DNA of 44,796 bases from NCBI GenBank assembly GCA_015492515.1, contig WGEZ01000074.1, positions 1 to 44,796 of the forward strand. The letters run 5' to 3'. Made by a program: the position numbers and the translations under genes. The notes beneath the pieces are model-generated. The model searched no databases. It had not been told where the DNA came from and saw only the letters and a list, made by a program, of their open reading frames with translations. This DNA is from Nitrospirota bacterium (GTDB taxonomy: Bacteria; Nitrospirota; Thermodesulfovibrionia; Thermodesulfovibrionales; JdFR-85). Position 1 is the stretch's first letter. Each line of letters begins with the position of its first letter. This document shows positions 25,313-34,391 of the stretch, piece after piece.

Positions 25313-25667
25313 CTTCCTTGAACCCCCTCAATGCCTCCTCGAGCGCCTCCGCGCCGATCAGCCCCCGTCGGACGATGATCTCGCCTATCCTGACCCTGCA
25401 GGCTCTGACGAGCCTCTCCAGCTCCTCCAGCCTCCCCTCCTCCAGGAGACCCGTCTCCCTGAAGGCCTCGAAGGAGCCCAGTCCCTTCTGCCTCTGGACC
25501 TCCCTCAACCGCCTGAATCCCTCCACAGAGATGAGGCCGTGCTCGAGTGCTATCACCGACGGAGTCGGGTTGAGTTCCCGCTGGACGGAGATCACCGTCT
25601 CAAGGTCGTCCTCCCTCAGCAGCCCCTTCTTTACAAGGTACCTCCCGAACAGCAGGGGTATATCCAT
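25299..25667 (-). CDS. Small protein with tandem GspE/PilB N-terminal-like helical repeats
   Basis: 122-aa soluble protein made of two related helical units: FGRYLVKKGLLREDDLE with a following VISVQREL, and IGEIIVRRGLIGAEALEEAL. This pattern (Lxx-L-V-x-x-G-L-I-x-x-x-x-L-x-x-A-L) resembles the N-terminal domain of type II secretion/type IV pilus ATPases and MshEN-type modules that can bind c-di-GMP. Binding residues are not clearly conserved here, so function is open. The ATG at 25667 has an excellent AAGGAGGG site. The frame is open much further upstream, but that extension reads through the tRNA-Ser gene and is an artefact. First gene of the VWA operon. Confidence 0.7.
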   Translation of the reverse strand: MDIPLLFGRYLVKKGLLREDDLETVISVQRELNPTPSVIALEHGLISVEGFRRLREVQRQKGLGSFEAFRETGLLEEGRLEELERLVRACRVRIGEIIVRRGLIGAEALEEALRGFKEDVEG

Positions 25668-25886
25668 CAGGCCCTCCTTTCCGAAGGCAAATACAGCCCT
25701 ATCTATATATCGGCTATCACCGCGGGAAACATGAGCCGCCCCGGGCGTTGTTTCAACCTGTTCTGAACCCTCCGGCAGAAGGCGGCCAGGAGCGGTGTTG
25801 CGGAGATTCTGGCCGGGATCAACGGGTTGAACGTCGGAGGGTGTGTGGGGTTGCACGATGGTGAAGATCGATTCGAGGGGTATCCT

Positions 25887-25976
25887 TGGCGGAGAGGGAG
25901 GGATTCGAACCCCCGTCCCGATTACTCGGGAAGCGGTTTTCGAGACCGCCGCCTTAAACCACTCGGCCACCTCTCC
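25887..25976 (-). tRNA. tRNA-Ser (CGA)
   Basis: A 90-nt cloverleaf with long variable arm on the minus strand. The acceptor is GGAGAGG, the anticodon loop CTCGAAA gives CGA (complement of 25940-25942), the variable arm is CCCGAGTAATCGGG, the T-loop is GTTCGAATC, and CCA is encoded. It reads UCG codons. Confidence 0.96.
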
Positions 25977-26035
25977 GAAAGGTCTTACAAACCCGGATCG
26001 TCTCCGTCAGCAGACCTGCTCCGGCCACACTGTAC

Positions 26036-26515
26036 CTAGCCGGAGACAGGGGGTATGGCCCGTTTTCTCCTGAAGAACTCCCTCAGGAGCTCGGCCGACT
26101 CCTCGGCCAGGACGCCCGTGACCACCTCCACCCGGTGGTTGAGCCTCTCGTCGGAGAGCACACGGTAGAGGCTCTCCACGGCTCCCCCCTTCTCATCCCT
26201 GCAGCCGTAGACGGCCCTCTCCACCCTTGCGTTCAGTATCGCGCCTGCGCACATGATGCAGGGCTCCTTCGTCACATAGATGGTGGCCCCCTCGAGCCTC
26301 CAGCTGCCGAGCCTCGCAGCCGCCTCCCTGATGGCGAGGATCTCGGCATGGGCGGTGGGGTCCTGCAGGGCCTCTCTCAGGTTGTGCGCCCTCGCCAGGA
26401 CCGTATCGTCCTTGACGACCAGGGCGCCCACGGGCACCTCGTCCATCCCGGAGGCCTTCCTCGCCTCCTCGAGGGCCATCCTCATGTAGCTCTCTCTCCA
26501 TCCTGACCCAGCCAT
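26036..26515 (-). CDS. tadA: tRNA-specific adenosine deaminase
   Basis: Converts adenosine 34 to inosine in tRNA-Arg(ACG), allowing it to read CGU/CGC/CGA. The cytidine/deoxycytidylate deaminase-type zinc site is visible as HAE (residues 56-58, catalytic Glu) and PCIMC (about 85-89). At 159 aa it is a normal length. Its ATG lies 3 bp after the leuS stop, so leuS and tadA are co-transcribed, with tRNA-Ser just downstream: a small translation cluster. Confidence 0.95.
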   Translation of the reverse strand: MAGSGWRESYMRMALEEARKASGMDEVPVGALVVKDDTVLARAHNLREALQDPTAHAEILAIREAAARLGSWRLEGATIYVTKEPCIMCAGAILNARVERAVYGCRDEKGGAVESLYRVLSDERLNHRVEVVTGVLAEESAELLREFFRRKRAIPPVSG

Positions 26516-26518
26516 GAT

Positions 26519-29053
26519 CTATCCGAGCACTATATTAACCAGTCTGCCCTTCACAACGATCACCTTCCTCACCTCCCCGCCGCTTATGAACCCGGTCACC
26601 TTCGGCTCACGGAGGGCGATCTCCTCTATCTCCCTGTCATCGAGACCCGCCGGCACCGTCGTCTTCGCCCTCACCTTCCCGTTGACCTGGATCACCAGCT
26701 CCACCTCATCCTCCCTTGCGGCCTCCTCGTCCCATTCAGGCCATGGATGCTCCAGCACACTCGGCCTCTCTCCCATCGTCTCCCAGAGCTCCTCCGCTAT
26801 GTGGGGTGAGAAGGGGCTCAGCATCAGCAGCAGGTTCCTCAGGCTGAACTTGTAGACCGCCGGGGCTTCCCCGGGGTCGAAGGCCGAGATCTCGTTGAAG
26901 AGCTCCATCATCGATGCAATGGCGGTATTGAACTGGAACCTCCTTTCGATATCCGTGGTGACCTTCTTGACGGTCTGGTGGGTCTTCCTGAAGAGCCTCA
27001 TCCCCTTGCCGCCTTCGGGCAGGCCCTTCTCCGCCTCCACCGACCTCAGCATCCCTGCATCCCTCGTCACCACCGTCCAGAGCCTGTTGAGGAACCGGTG
27101 TGCACCCTCTATGCCCTGCTCCGACCACTCGAGGTCCTTCTCCGGAGGGGCTGCGAAGAGGGTGAAGAGCCTCGATGTGTCGGCCCCGTACTTCCTGATC
27201 AGGAACTCGGGATCGACGATGTTCTTCTTCGACTTCGACATCTTCTCCACCCTGCCGCTCTCCACCTCCTTGCCGCACCTCGAACACCTGCCGTCCACGG
27301 CCTCATCCGGGAAGAGCCATCCGTGCTCAGGACACCGGAGTGTCTCCTTGCATACCATACCCTGGGTGAGGAGGTTCCTGAAGGGCTCGCTGGTCTCGAC
27401 GAGCCCGATGTCCCTCAACACCCTTGTGAAGAACCTCGAGTACAGGAGGTGCAGCACGGCGTGTTCCACGCCTCCGATGTACTGGTCTACAGGCATCCAG
27501 TGCCTCAGCTCCGAGGCTGGGTTCCGGACCGCTGACCCGATCTCTATATCGCCTCTGAAACAGTAGGCCAGGAAGTACCACGACGAATCAACGAAGGTAT
27601 CCATCGTATCCGTCTCCCTCCTGGCACCGCCTCCACACTCCGGACACCTCGTCTCCACGAAGGACCTTGACGCCAGGAGCGGGGAGCTGCCCTTCCCTTC
27701 CAGGCTCACGTCCTCCGGGAGCAGGACCGGCAGGTCCTCCTCGGGCACGGGCACTACACCGCATCTCTCGCAATAGATGATCGGGATCGGTGTACCCCAG
27801 TACCTCTGCCTCGAGATGCCCCAGTCACGCAGCCGGTAATTCACGACCCTCCTGCCCAACCCCTCCTCCTCAAGATACCGCCCTATCTCCTCTATGGCCT
27901 CCCTGCTCCTCATCCCCGAGAAGCGCCCGGAGCTGACGAGGACACCTTCGTCCTCGTATGCACGCTGAAGGGGCCCTTCACCCCCTCCCTCCCCGGGTAC
28001 GATCACCACCCTGACGGGAAGGCCGTATTTCTGAGCGAATTCAAAGTCCCTCTGGTCATGGGCGGGCACCGACATTATGGCGCCTGTGCCGTACTCCATC
28101 AGGACGAAGTTCGCTATGTAGATCGGTATCCTCTCGCCGTTCACCGGGTTGACGGCGTAGCGGCCCGTGAAGAGGCCGTGTTTCTCCTCCATCACCCCGT
28201 ATCTGGACTTCAGGAACTCGAGCCCCTCCCGGTCTCCGGTGAGAGAGTCGGCGAGGGGATGCATCGGCGCCAGGCAGAGGAAGGTCGCTCCCCAGAGGGT
28301 GTCGGGCCTCGTGGTGAAGATGGTTATCCTCTCGTCGCCGTCGGCGACGGGGAAGTCCATCTCCACCCCCTCGCTCCTGCCGATCCAGTTGCGCTGCATC
28401 GCTATGACGTGCTCCGGCCATCCCTCTGAGAGCTCGTCGCATCCCCGGAGCAGCTCCTCGGCATAATCGGTGATCTTCAGGAACCACTGTTTCAGCTCCT
28501 TCCGGGTGACGGGGCTGTCGCAGCGCCAGCACCTGCCCTCTATCACCTGTTCGTTCGCAAGCACCGTCGCACAGGAGGGACACCAGTTGACGAGGGAGTC
28601 CTTCCTGTAGGCGAGTCCCCTCTCGTACATCTTGAGAAAGAACCACTGGTTCCACCTGTAGTACCGGGGTTCACAGGTGGCCACCTCCCGGGTCCAGTCG
28701 TAGCTGAACCCCATCCTCTTGAGCTGCCCCCTCATGTACCCGATGTTGTCCTCCGTCCACCTTGCAGGGTGCACCCCGTGCTCGATGGCGGCGTTCTCAG
28801 CGGGCAGACCGAAGGCGTCCCAACCCATGGGATGGAGCACGTTGAAGCCCTTCATCCTCTTGTACCGTGCGATGACGTCACCGATGGCGTAGTTCCTCAC
28901 GTGCCCCATGTGGATCCTTCCCGATGGATAGGGGAACATCTCGAGACAGTAGAACTTCCTCCTCCCGGGGTCGGCATCTGTACGGAAGAGGCCCCTCTCC
29001 TCCCAGTACGCCTGCCATCTGGTCTCTACCTTCTCGGGGTCATACCTCTGCAC
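26519..29053 (-). CDS. leuS: Leucyl-tRNA synthetase
   Basis: Class I aminoacyl-tRNA synthetase charging tRNA-Leu, about 844 aa. The HIGH-type motif is [12 protein letters not shown] near residue 47 and the KMSKSKKN loop is in the C-terminal half. A zinc-type Cys pair (NWCPSC with RCWRCD) and the CP1 editing domain ([12 protein letters not shown] and the [12 protein letters not shown] segment) are complete. The start chosen is GTG at 29053, six bases after AGGAGG, which yields the usual [13 protein letters not shown] opening. The frame stays open to a GTG at 29095 but that codon has no ribosome site and sits at the predicted transcription start. Confidence 0.95.
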   Translation of the reverse strand: MQRYDPEKVETRWQAYWEERGLFRTDADPGRRKFYCLEMFPYPSGRIHMGHVRNYAIGDVIARYKRMKGFNVLHPMGWDAFGLPAENAAIEHGVHPARWTEDNIGYMRGQLKRMGFSYDWTREVATCEPRYYRWNQWFFLKMYERGLAYRKDSLVNWCPSCATVLANEQVIEGRCWRCDSPVTRKELKQWFLKITDYAEELLRGCDELSEGWPEHVIAMQRNWIGRSEGVEMDFPVADGDERITIFTTRPDTLWGATFLCLAPMHPLADSLTGDREGLEFLKSRYGVMEEKHGLFTGRYAVNPVNGERIPIYIANFVLMEYGTGAIMSVPAHDQRDFEFAQKYGLPVRVVIVPGEGGGEGPLQRAYEDEGVLVSSGRFSGMRSREAIEEIGRYLEEEGLGRRVVNYRLRDWGISRQRYWGTPIPIIYCERCGVVPVPEEDLPVLLPEDVSLEGKGSSPLLASRSFVETRCPECGGGARRETDTMDTFVDSSWYFLAYCFRGDIEIGSAVRNPASELRHWMPVDQYIGGVEHAVLHLLYSRFFTRVLRDIGLVETSEPFRNLLTQGMVCKETLRCPEHGWLFPDEAVDGRCSRCGKEVESGRVEKMSKSKKNIVDPEFLIRKYGADTSRLFTLFAAPPEKDLEWSEQGIEGAHRFLNRLWTVVTRDAGMLRSVEAEKGLPEGGKGMRLFRKTHQTVKKVTTDIERRFQFNTAIASMMELFNEISAFDPGEAPAVYKFSLRNLLLMLSPFSPHIAEELWETMGERPSVLEHPWPEWDEEAAREDEVELVIQVNGKVRAKTTVPAGLDDREIEEIALREPKVTGFISGGEVRKVIVVKGRLVNIVLG

Positions 29054-29101
29054 TCTGTCCTCCTGTTCCGGATCGGCGCGGTTGCGGAACGCCACAGAGA
29101 G

Positions 29102-29130
29102 ATTATAATAAACCGCGGCTGAATATCGCC
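29102..29130 (-). promoter_or_regulatory. Possible promoter of leuS
   Basis: On the minus strand a consensus TATAAT (complement of 29102-29107) lies 17 bp from a poor -35 (GGCGAT). It predicts transcription from about 29095, giving a 42-base leader to the GTG at 29053. The weak -35 keeps this tentative. Confidence 0.35.
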
Positions 29131-29171
29131 ATCGGGCCCGGAGCAGGCCCGGTCCAGCGCAGGGCTCTTCG

Positions 29172-29200
29172 TTGACAGCTCACCGAAAATTCTGTTATTT
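29172..29200 (+). promoter_or_regulatory. Promoter of the outer-membrane protein/HtrA/Tat run
   Basis: TTGACA (29172-29177), 17-bp spacer, TTATTT (29195-29200). The expected start of transcription, six to eight bases after the -10, coincides with the ATG at 29207, so the message may be leaderless. Confidence 0.65.
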
Positions 29201-29206
29201 TTAAGG

Positions 29207-29998
29207 ATGAAGAAGATAGCCCTCGCCCTCTCCATCGTTCTCTTTACAGCAGCAACGAATATGGATACCGTGGCGGCCTTTGAGACACAGGGCTTTATGC
29301 CTGTGCAGCCCTACGGCGCCTTCTCCACCCTCAGCGCCTACACGGTCGGAAGGGAGAGACTGGGCGTCATGCTCTCCCTGGAGCGATCCGTGGACCCCAA
29401 CTTCTACAGGCTCCACCTGAACGCCGCCTACGGGCTGATGGACGACATCGATCTGCTGGCCAGCCTCCCCTTCGTATTCGACTATCACAATTCGGAAGGG
29501 TTCGAGGACATAAGCTTCGGGTTCAAACATACTATTTTATCAGAGAGGAGGCTGGGTCCGTCAATCTCCTATCTCATCGGGTTCTCCATACCGGGGAAGG
29601 ACGAGCTCTCCTCGAAGGGTCATTTCGGCGGCGGCATCCTGGTGAGCAAGCGGGTCGGCCCCTTCAAGGGGCACGGCAACGTCTTCTACTACAGGTCTGC
29701 AGGCGCCTCCCTCGAGGACGAGGTGGAACTCAGGCTCGGGCTCGACCTCGCCGCGGCCCACGGCTTCAACGTGCTGAGTGAGCTGATCGTGAAGAAGAGC
29801 CACTTCTCCGAGAGCATAGACTTCATCGAGGGGAGGATCGGCTACAGGGTAAAGATATCCTCGGCCTCCTTCGCCACCCTCGGCATGGGCTACGACTTCA
29901 AGAACAGGAACCCGGAGCTCCGGGTCTTCCTCTCCGTGAGCCTCTTCCCCTTCCAGCAGAGGGAGGTCAAGAGGCTCTATCAGGAGGAAGGCAGATGA
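29207..29998 (+). CDS. Predicted outer-membrane beta-barrel protein
   Basis: 263-aa protein with an N-terminal signal peptide (about 1-24, cleavage near VAAFE). The mature part alternates polar and hydrophobic residues with Gly/Tyr/Phe-rich strands (for example FYRLHLNAAYGLMDDIDLLASLPF and YRVKISSASFATLGMGYDF), as in transporter/MetA-like barrels of roughly 10-12 strands. The last strand region RVFLSVSLFPF is followed by a charged tail instead of ending in an aromatic residue, which is unusual for BAM-dependent barrels. Substrate unknown. AAGG directly abuts the ATG and the promoter lies 6 bp before it, suggesting a leaderless or near-leaderless mRNA. Its stop overlaps the HtrA start as ATGA. 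Confidence 0.65.
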   Translation: MKKIALALSIVLFTAATNMDTVAAFETQGFMPVQPYGAFSTLSAYTVGRERLGVMLSLERSVDPNFYRLHLNAAYGLMDDIDLLASLPFVFDYHNSEGFEDISFGFKHTILSERRLGPSISYLIGFSIPGKDELSSKGHFGGGILVSKRVGPFKGHGNVFYYRSAGASLEDEVELRLGLDLAAAHGFNVLSELIVKKSHFSESIDFIEGRIGYRVKISSASFATLGMGYDFKNRNPELRVFLSVSLFPFQQREVKRLYQEEGR

Positions 29999-31344
29999 AG
30001 GGGAGTGCTGCATCCCTTCTGCTGGCCCTGATACTCCTGTCTCTGGCGGTCTCACCCTCGGCCTCGACGGTACCGGAGTCCTTCTCGGGAATCGTCAAGC
30101 TGAGGGCGAAGAGCGTGGTCAACATCAGCACCACGGAGATAATCAAGGAGAAGGCGGTGCCCTTCCCCTTCTTTCCCCGGGCACCCTTCGGAGAAGAGAA
30201 GAGGTACAGGAGGCAGTCCCTCGGCTCGGGCTTCATCATCGATGAAGAGGGCTACATCCTGACCAACGACCATGTCGTGGGTAAGGCCGAGGACATCAGG
30301 GTGAGGCTCTGGGACGAGACCGAGTACAGGGCGACCGTTGTGGGCAGAGACCAGAAGACCGACATAGCACTCATCAAGGTGCTGGCCGACAGGCCCCTCC
30401 CCGTCGCACCCCTGGGGGACTCCGACGCCCTTGAAGTGGGTGACTGGGTCATCGCCATCGGGAACCCCTTCGGCCTCGGACACACGGTGACGGCGGGTAT
30501 CGTGAGCGCCAAGGGGAGGATAATAGGATCAGGCCCATATGACGACTTCATACAGACCGATGCAGCCATAAACCCGGGCAACTCCGGGGGCCCGCTCTTC
30601 AACCTCGACGGCGAGGTCGTGGGCATAAACACCGCCATCTTCTCACCCTCGGGCGGGAATATAGGGATCGGCTTCGCCATCCCGATCAATCTCGCCAGGG
30701 AGGTGATCCCCTCCCTCAAGGAGAAGGGCTTCGTACAGAGGGGATGGCTCGGCGTAAAGGTCCAGAAGGTCACGAAGGAGATAGCCGAGAGCTTCGGACT
30801 GAAGGATCGGCACGGCGCCCTGGTGACTGAGGTGATCAAGGGCTCACCGGCGGAGAAGGCGGGCTTGAGGCGCGGTGATATAATCATATGGTACAATGGC
30901 AGGAAGATAGAGGAGATGCACGAGCTGCCCAGGCTCGTGGCCTCCACACCCGTGGGGTCCACCGTGGATATGAAGGTCTTCAGGGACGGCGAGGAGGTGG
31001 CGCTCGAGGTCACGATCGAGAAGCTCCGGGAGGATGTGGGCACACCCGAGCTCCTGATCCAGCAGAAGCTGGGCATAAGTACCAGGACCCTCCATCCCGC
31101 CATCGCTGAGCAGTTCGGCATCAGAGACGGAGGGGCGGTCCTCGTGCTCGACGTCGATCTCGAGGGTCCCGCCGCAAGGGAAGGCCTGCAGAGGGGCGAC
31201 GTTATCCTCGAGGTGAACCGGAAGAGGATAACCTCCGTCGAGGAGATGGCATCCGTCTTGAAAGGGATCGATGGGGACGACTCCGTCCTGCTCCTCGTCA
31301 AGAGGGACAGGGGATATAAATACCTCAGCATAAAACCGGAGTGA
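29995..31344 (+). CDS. DegP/HtrA-type periplasmic serine protease
   Basis: 449-aa envelope quality-control protease/chaperone. After a signal peptide (about 1-24) comes a trypsin-like domain with the complete triad His93 (TNDHVV), Asp123 (KTDIAL) and Ser197 (GNSGGP). Two PDZ domains follow, at about 233-325 and 345-445, the layout of DegP/DegQ. No CXXCH heme motif is present, so it is not MamE-like despite the MamK-like gene elsewhere. Translation is coupled to the upstream outer-membrane protein by a 4-bp overlap, suggesting the protease helps that barrel or other exported proteins. tatA begins 3 bp after the stop. Confidence 0.95.
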   Translation: MKGSAASLLLALILLSLAVSPSASTVPESFSGIVKLRAKSVVNISTTEIIKEKAVPFPFFPRAPFGEEKRYRRQSLGSGFIIDEEGYILTNDHVVGKAEDIRVRLWDETEYRATVVGRDQKTDIALIKVLADRPLPVAPLGDSDALEVGDWVIAIGNPFGLGHTVTAGIVSAKGRIIGSGPYDDFIQTDAAINPGNSGGPLFNLDGEVVGINTAIFSPSGGNIGIGFAIPINLAREVIPSLKEKGFVQRGWLGVKVQKVTKEIAESFGLKDRHGALVTEVIKGSPAEKAGLRRGDIIIWYNGRKIEEMHELPRLVASTPVGSTVDMKVFRDGEEVALEVTIEKLREDVGTPELLIQQKLGISTRTLHPAIAEQFGIRDGGAVLVLDVDLEGPAAREGLQRGDVILEVNRKRITSVEEMASVLKGIDGDDSVLLLVKRDRGYKYLSIKPE

Positions 31345-31347
31345 GAG

Positions 31348-31689
31348 ATGTTCGACCTCGGAATGCAGGAATTGATAGTCATCTTCGTCGTCGCCCTCCT
31401 CGTCTTCGGACCCCAGAAGCTGCCCGAGCTGGCACGCTCCCTGGGCAGGGGCATGGCCGAGCTTAAGAGGACGCTCCAGGGCGTGAAGGAACAGATTGAC
31501 TCAGAGGTCGAAGAGGTACAGAAGCCCCTGCAGGATACCCTGACGGAGATCACGGACAGGCCTGACCTCTCCGTCGGCAAAGAGAGGAGAACCGATCTCG
31601 AGGATATCGAGAGGCTGACGAAGATCCAGAAAGGGCCTGAGGAGGAGAAGGAAGAGAGCGGATCCAGCGGGGGAGAAGCGGATAGATGA
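31348..31689 (+). CDS. tatA: Twin-arginine translocase TatA/TatB-type subunit
   Basis: 113-aa single-span protein of the Tat translocase, which exports folded proteins. The helix (about 8-21) begins after GMQEL and is followed by the diagnostic FGPQKLPELARSLGRG hinge and amphipathic helix, then an acidic tail rich in Glu and Lys. The length and tail are between typical TatA and TatB, and no second copy is in the window, so it may serve both roles. The start has GGAG upstream within the end of the HtrA gene. The stop overlaps the tatC ATG by 4 bp. Confidence 0.92.
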   Translation: MFDLGMQELIVIFVVALLVFGPQKLPELARSLGRGMAELKRTLQGVKEQIDSEVEEVQKPLQDTLTEITDRPDLSVGKERRTDLEDIERLTKIQKGPEEEKEESGSSGGEADR

Positions 31690-32483
31690 CGGAGACGGAA
31701 GAGAAGCTCCCTTTCACCACCCACCTCGCCGAGCTGAGACAGAGGATCCTGAAGACCCTCGTCGCTGTGATCGCCGGGTTCGGCCTCTCCTTCGCCTTCT
31801 CCGAGAGGATATTCCAGCTCCTCACCCTCCCCCTGAAGGCGGACCTCCACCTGAAGACCACCTCGCCCTACATCGAGTTCATCCCCAAGGACTCCCCCGT
31901 CGAGAAGCTCGTCTTCCTCGCACCGGCCGAGGCCTTCTGGATGCACATAAAGGTCTCTCTGGTGGCAGGGCTCATCCTGGCCCTTCCGGTCGGCCTCTAC
32001 CAGCTCTGGCGGTTCATCGCACCGGGTCTCTTCCCCTCGGAGAAGAAGTACATCGGCCCCTTCATCCTCTCCGGCACCCTCCTCTTCCTCATAGGAGACC
32101 TCTTCTGCTTCACCGTGATCCTCCCCTTCGCGATGGGATTCCTCCTCACATACAAGACCGGCTCCCTCACCCCCATGATCTCAGTGGGCAGCTACATCGA
32201 CTTCACACTGAAGTTCCTCCTCTCCTTCGGGGCCGTCTTCGAGCTCCCCATCGTGATACTCTTCCTGACGAAGATGGGGATCGTCACGCCGAAGACGCTG
32301 GCCAGGAACAGAAAGTACGCGGTCCTGATCGCCTTTGTCCTTGCGGCGTTCCTGACCCCTACGCCGGATGCCTTCAACCAGACCCTCATGGCCGGTCCTA
32401 TCCTTATACTCTACGAAACTGGTATAATAGTTTCGAAGATCTTCTCCAGGAAACGGGGCTCGGATGAAGGGGATAAGGGGTAA
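31686..32483 (+). CDS. tatC: Twin-arginine translocase subunit TatC
   Basis: 265-aa polytopic receptor of the Tat system that binds the twin-arginine signal peptide. Hallmarks are the N-terminal HLAELRQRI, the AEAFWMHIK segment preceding the second helix, and PVGLYQLWRFIAPGLFPSEKK; six membrane helices are predicted. The segment about 50-75, before the conserved FLAPAE, contains a somewhat long loop (residues KTTSPYIEFIPKDSPVEK). ATGA overlap with tatA and a 20-bp overlap with the next gene show a tightly packed operon. Confidence 0.95.
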   Translation: MTETEEKLPFTTHLAELRQRILKTLVAVIAGFGLSFAFSERIFQLLTLPLKADLHLKTTSPYIEFIPKDSPVEKLVFLAPAEAFWMHIKVSLVAGLILALPVGLYQLWRFIAPGLFPSEKKYIGPFILSGTLLFLIGDLFCFTVILPFAMGFLLTYKTGSLTPMISVGSYIDFTLKFLLSFGAVFELPIVILFLTKMGIVTPKTLARNRKYAVLIAFVLAAFLTPTPDAFNQTLMAGPILILYETGIIVSKIFSRKRGSDEGDKG

Positions 32484-32742
32484 GAGTGTCAAGTCCATAA
32501 CGTGGGACATCGCGGAGGGTTACATCACCGTGAACCCCCTCTTCCTCAAACCCCTGGAGATGGACTCCGTCAGGGAGCTCTATCACGAGATCCAGCTCAC
32601 CCAGAACGAGATCCGGGGTGAGAAGTTCCCCTTCAACGATGTGCAGGCCATCAGGCGGAGGAATATGAAGCTACAGAGACTCAACTCGGCACAGATGATC
32701 ATCAGGAACTACCTGCGGGAACGCAAACAGCTGTTCACTTAA
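32464..32742 (+). CDS. Small conserved-looking protein of unknown function
   Basis: 92-aa soluble, mostly helical protein with basic C-terminus (RRRNMKLQRLN and YLRERKQ) and a central acidic helix (MDSVRELYHEIQLTQNEI). No membrane segment, Cys motif or known domain is recognised. It starts inside the end of tatC and is followed 5 bp later by the HEAT-repeat gene, so it belongs to the same transcription unit. Codon use matches its neighbours, supporting a real gene. Confidence 0.6.
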   Translation: MKGIRGKSVKSITWDIAEGYITVNPLFLKPLEMDSVRELYHEIQLTQNEIRGEKFPFNDVQAIRRRNMKLQRLNSAQMIIRNYLRERKQLFT

Positions 32743-32747
32743 AGGCT

Positions 32748-34391
32748 ATGGTCGTCTCGAGTGATGCAAAGGAACTCATCCAGGCCTTGATAAAGGCGAA
32801 GAAAAACCTCAGGATCTATCCGGAGAACAACCCCGTCTATGTCAAGACCGTGGATGACATCTACGCGAGGATAACCGGGTTCCTCGACTACACCGACCCC
32901 CTCACACTGAAGTTCAAACAGTACGAGATACTCTTCGACGGCGACGTCGTGTACCACAACGAGGAGAAGGAGGAGAGCCTCGCCCTCTTCTTCTTCAAGG
33001 ACGGCGTGAGGGAGCTGACCTTCAAGAAGGGGATACCCCGCGACGAGGTCGAGGAGTTCCTGAGGGTCCTCTCCGTGGACTTCGAGAGGGAGGCCCTCGA
33101 CGACGACATAGTGACCTTGATGTGGGAGAAGGACTTCCACTACATCCAGTACGTGGTTGACGACGCCTTCCTGATCGATGACGAGACCTACGAGGAGACC
33201 GCCGTATCACAGATAAAAGGCTCCTCCGCAGACACCGAGGGCATCCTGAAGGCCTACGAGGATGCCATCGGTACCGAGAGGGCCGCCAAGATCAACGTCG
33301 TCCCCCTGACGAACGACGACCTCAGGAGCATCATCCAGGAGATAGAGAACGACCCGCCGGACAAGACGCTCAACCTCATCCAGGTCCTCTTCGAGATGTT
33401 CTTCTACGCCGAGGGGAAGGCCGAGTACGACGAGCTTTCGCAGTTCATGAAATCCACCCTCGAGTATGCGATAGGCCGCGGCAACCTTGAGACCGCGGTC
33501 TATACGATCAGGAAGATAAGGAGCAGCATAAAGGAGGGCCTCTACGACAGCAACATAAACATATACCTCAGGGGTGTGGAGCAGTTCGTGAACTCGGCGA
33601 GGTTCATCAACCTCCTCGGCGAGGTCCTGGACAACGGCGTCGAGTTCACCAACGATCTCCTCTACGAGTTCGCCGTCCTCCTGGACAAGAACGCCATACC
33701 CCACCTTATATACATCCTCGGCGAGCTGAAGAACATCTCGGCCCGGAGGGCCACCATCAACATACTCTCCGTGGTGGGCAAGAAGGATATCTCCCTCCTG
33801 GCCAGGGGGCTGAACGACGGCAGGTGGTATGTGGTGAGGAACGTCATCTACATCCTGAGGCAGATCGGCGAAAGGAACGCGATAGAGCACCTCACCACAG
33901 CCGTAAGGCATCCTGACAAGAGGGTGAGGAAGGAGGCGATCCGCGCCCTCGGCGAGATGGGCTCAGGCGATGTCCTGCACATACTGAAGGGCTGCCTCTC
34001 CGACCCGGACGAATCGGTGAGGATCACCACCGTGAGGGCGGTGGGACTGATAAGGACCCCGCTGTCGAAGAAGATACTGGTCGACGAGATCGCGGAGAAG
34101 TCCTTCAGGGAGAAGTCCTTCAACGAGAAGAAGGAGTTCTTCGAGGTCCTCTCCAGGTGGAAGGACGGCGACGTCATCGATCTGCTGGTGAAGATCCTGA
34201 GGAGGAGGGCCTTCTTCAAGAGGATGAAGAACGACGAAACGAGGGCTGCCGCCGCATACTGTCTCGGCCTCATGGGTGTGGTGAACGCGATGGATCACCT
34301 CATCAGGCTGCAGGGCTCCAACAACAGGCTCCTCAGGGAGAACGTCAGGGCAGCTATAAAGAGGATCAAGGATGGAAAAAGCCGGGGTTAA
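32748..34391 (+). CDS. HEAT-repeat protein with an N-terminal domain shared with the next gene
   Basis: 547-aa cytoplasmic protein. Residues about 5-120 form a domain with the pattern KNLRIYPENNPVYVKTV, ILFDGDVVYHN, FFKDGVRELTFKKGIPRDEVEEFL. The same order of features (NFYDADNVAVKSAVEKF, YFYINDTRV, RRDLGSVIF, GVDDVKAFL) appears at the N-terminus of the following HD-GYP protein. A helical middle (about 180-290) leads to HEAT repeats from about 300 to 540 (for example HPDKRVRKEAIRALGEMG and DPDESVRITTVRAVG), a protein-binding solenoid. No enzymatic motif is seen. It overlaps the HD-GYP gene by 20 bp. It is likely a scaffold or partner for the HD-GYP protein. Confidence 0.8.
   Translation: MVVSSDAKELIQALIKAKKNLRIYPENNPVYVKTVDDIYARITGFLDYTDPLTLKFKQYEILFDGDVVYHNEEKEESLALFFFKDGVRELTFKKGIPRDEVEEFLRVLSVDFEREALDDDIVTLMWEKDFHYIQYVVDDAFLIDDETYEETAVSQIKGSSADTEGILKAYEDAIGTERAAKINVVPLTNDDLRSIIQEIENDPPDKTLNLIQVLFEMFFYAEGKAEYDELSQFMKSTLEYAIGRGNLETAVYTIRKIRSSIKEGLYDSNINIYLRGVEQFVNSARFINLLGEVLDNGVEFTNDLLYEFAVLLDKNAIPHLIYILGELKNISARRATINILSVVGKKDISLLARGLNDGRWYVVRNVIYILRQIGERNAIEHLTTAVRHPDKRVRKEAIRALGEMGSGDVLHILKGCLSDPDESVRITTVRAVGLIRTPLSKKILVDEIAEKSFREKSFNEKKEFFEVLSRWKDGDVIDLLVKILRRRAFFKRMKNDETRAAAAYCLGLMGVVNAMDHLIRLQGSNNRLLRENVRAAIKRIKDGKSRG

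Noticed and set aside
25668-25970. N-terminal extension of the small helical-repeat protein, reading MAEWFKAAVSKTAS and onward
   Set aside because: This is the antisense-independent translation of the tRNA-Ser gene, a common false extension. A strong ribosome site and ATG at 25667 give the real start.
29054-29095. GTG at 29095 as leuS start
   Set aside because: No ribosome site, and it coincides with the predicted transcription start. GTG 29053 has AGGAGG and yields the conserved opening.
29995-31344. HtrA protease as MamE, which would indicate a magnetosome locus
   Set aside because: It has ordinary DegP architecture, no CXXCH heme motifs, and is 25 kb from the MamK-like gene in an unrelated operon.
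30252-31946. Very long minus-strand open frame opposite htrA, tatA and tatC
   Set aside because: It is Ser/Pro-rich, low-complexity and mirrors the codon pattern of the plus-strand genes, which have clear domains.
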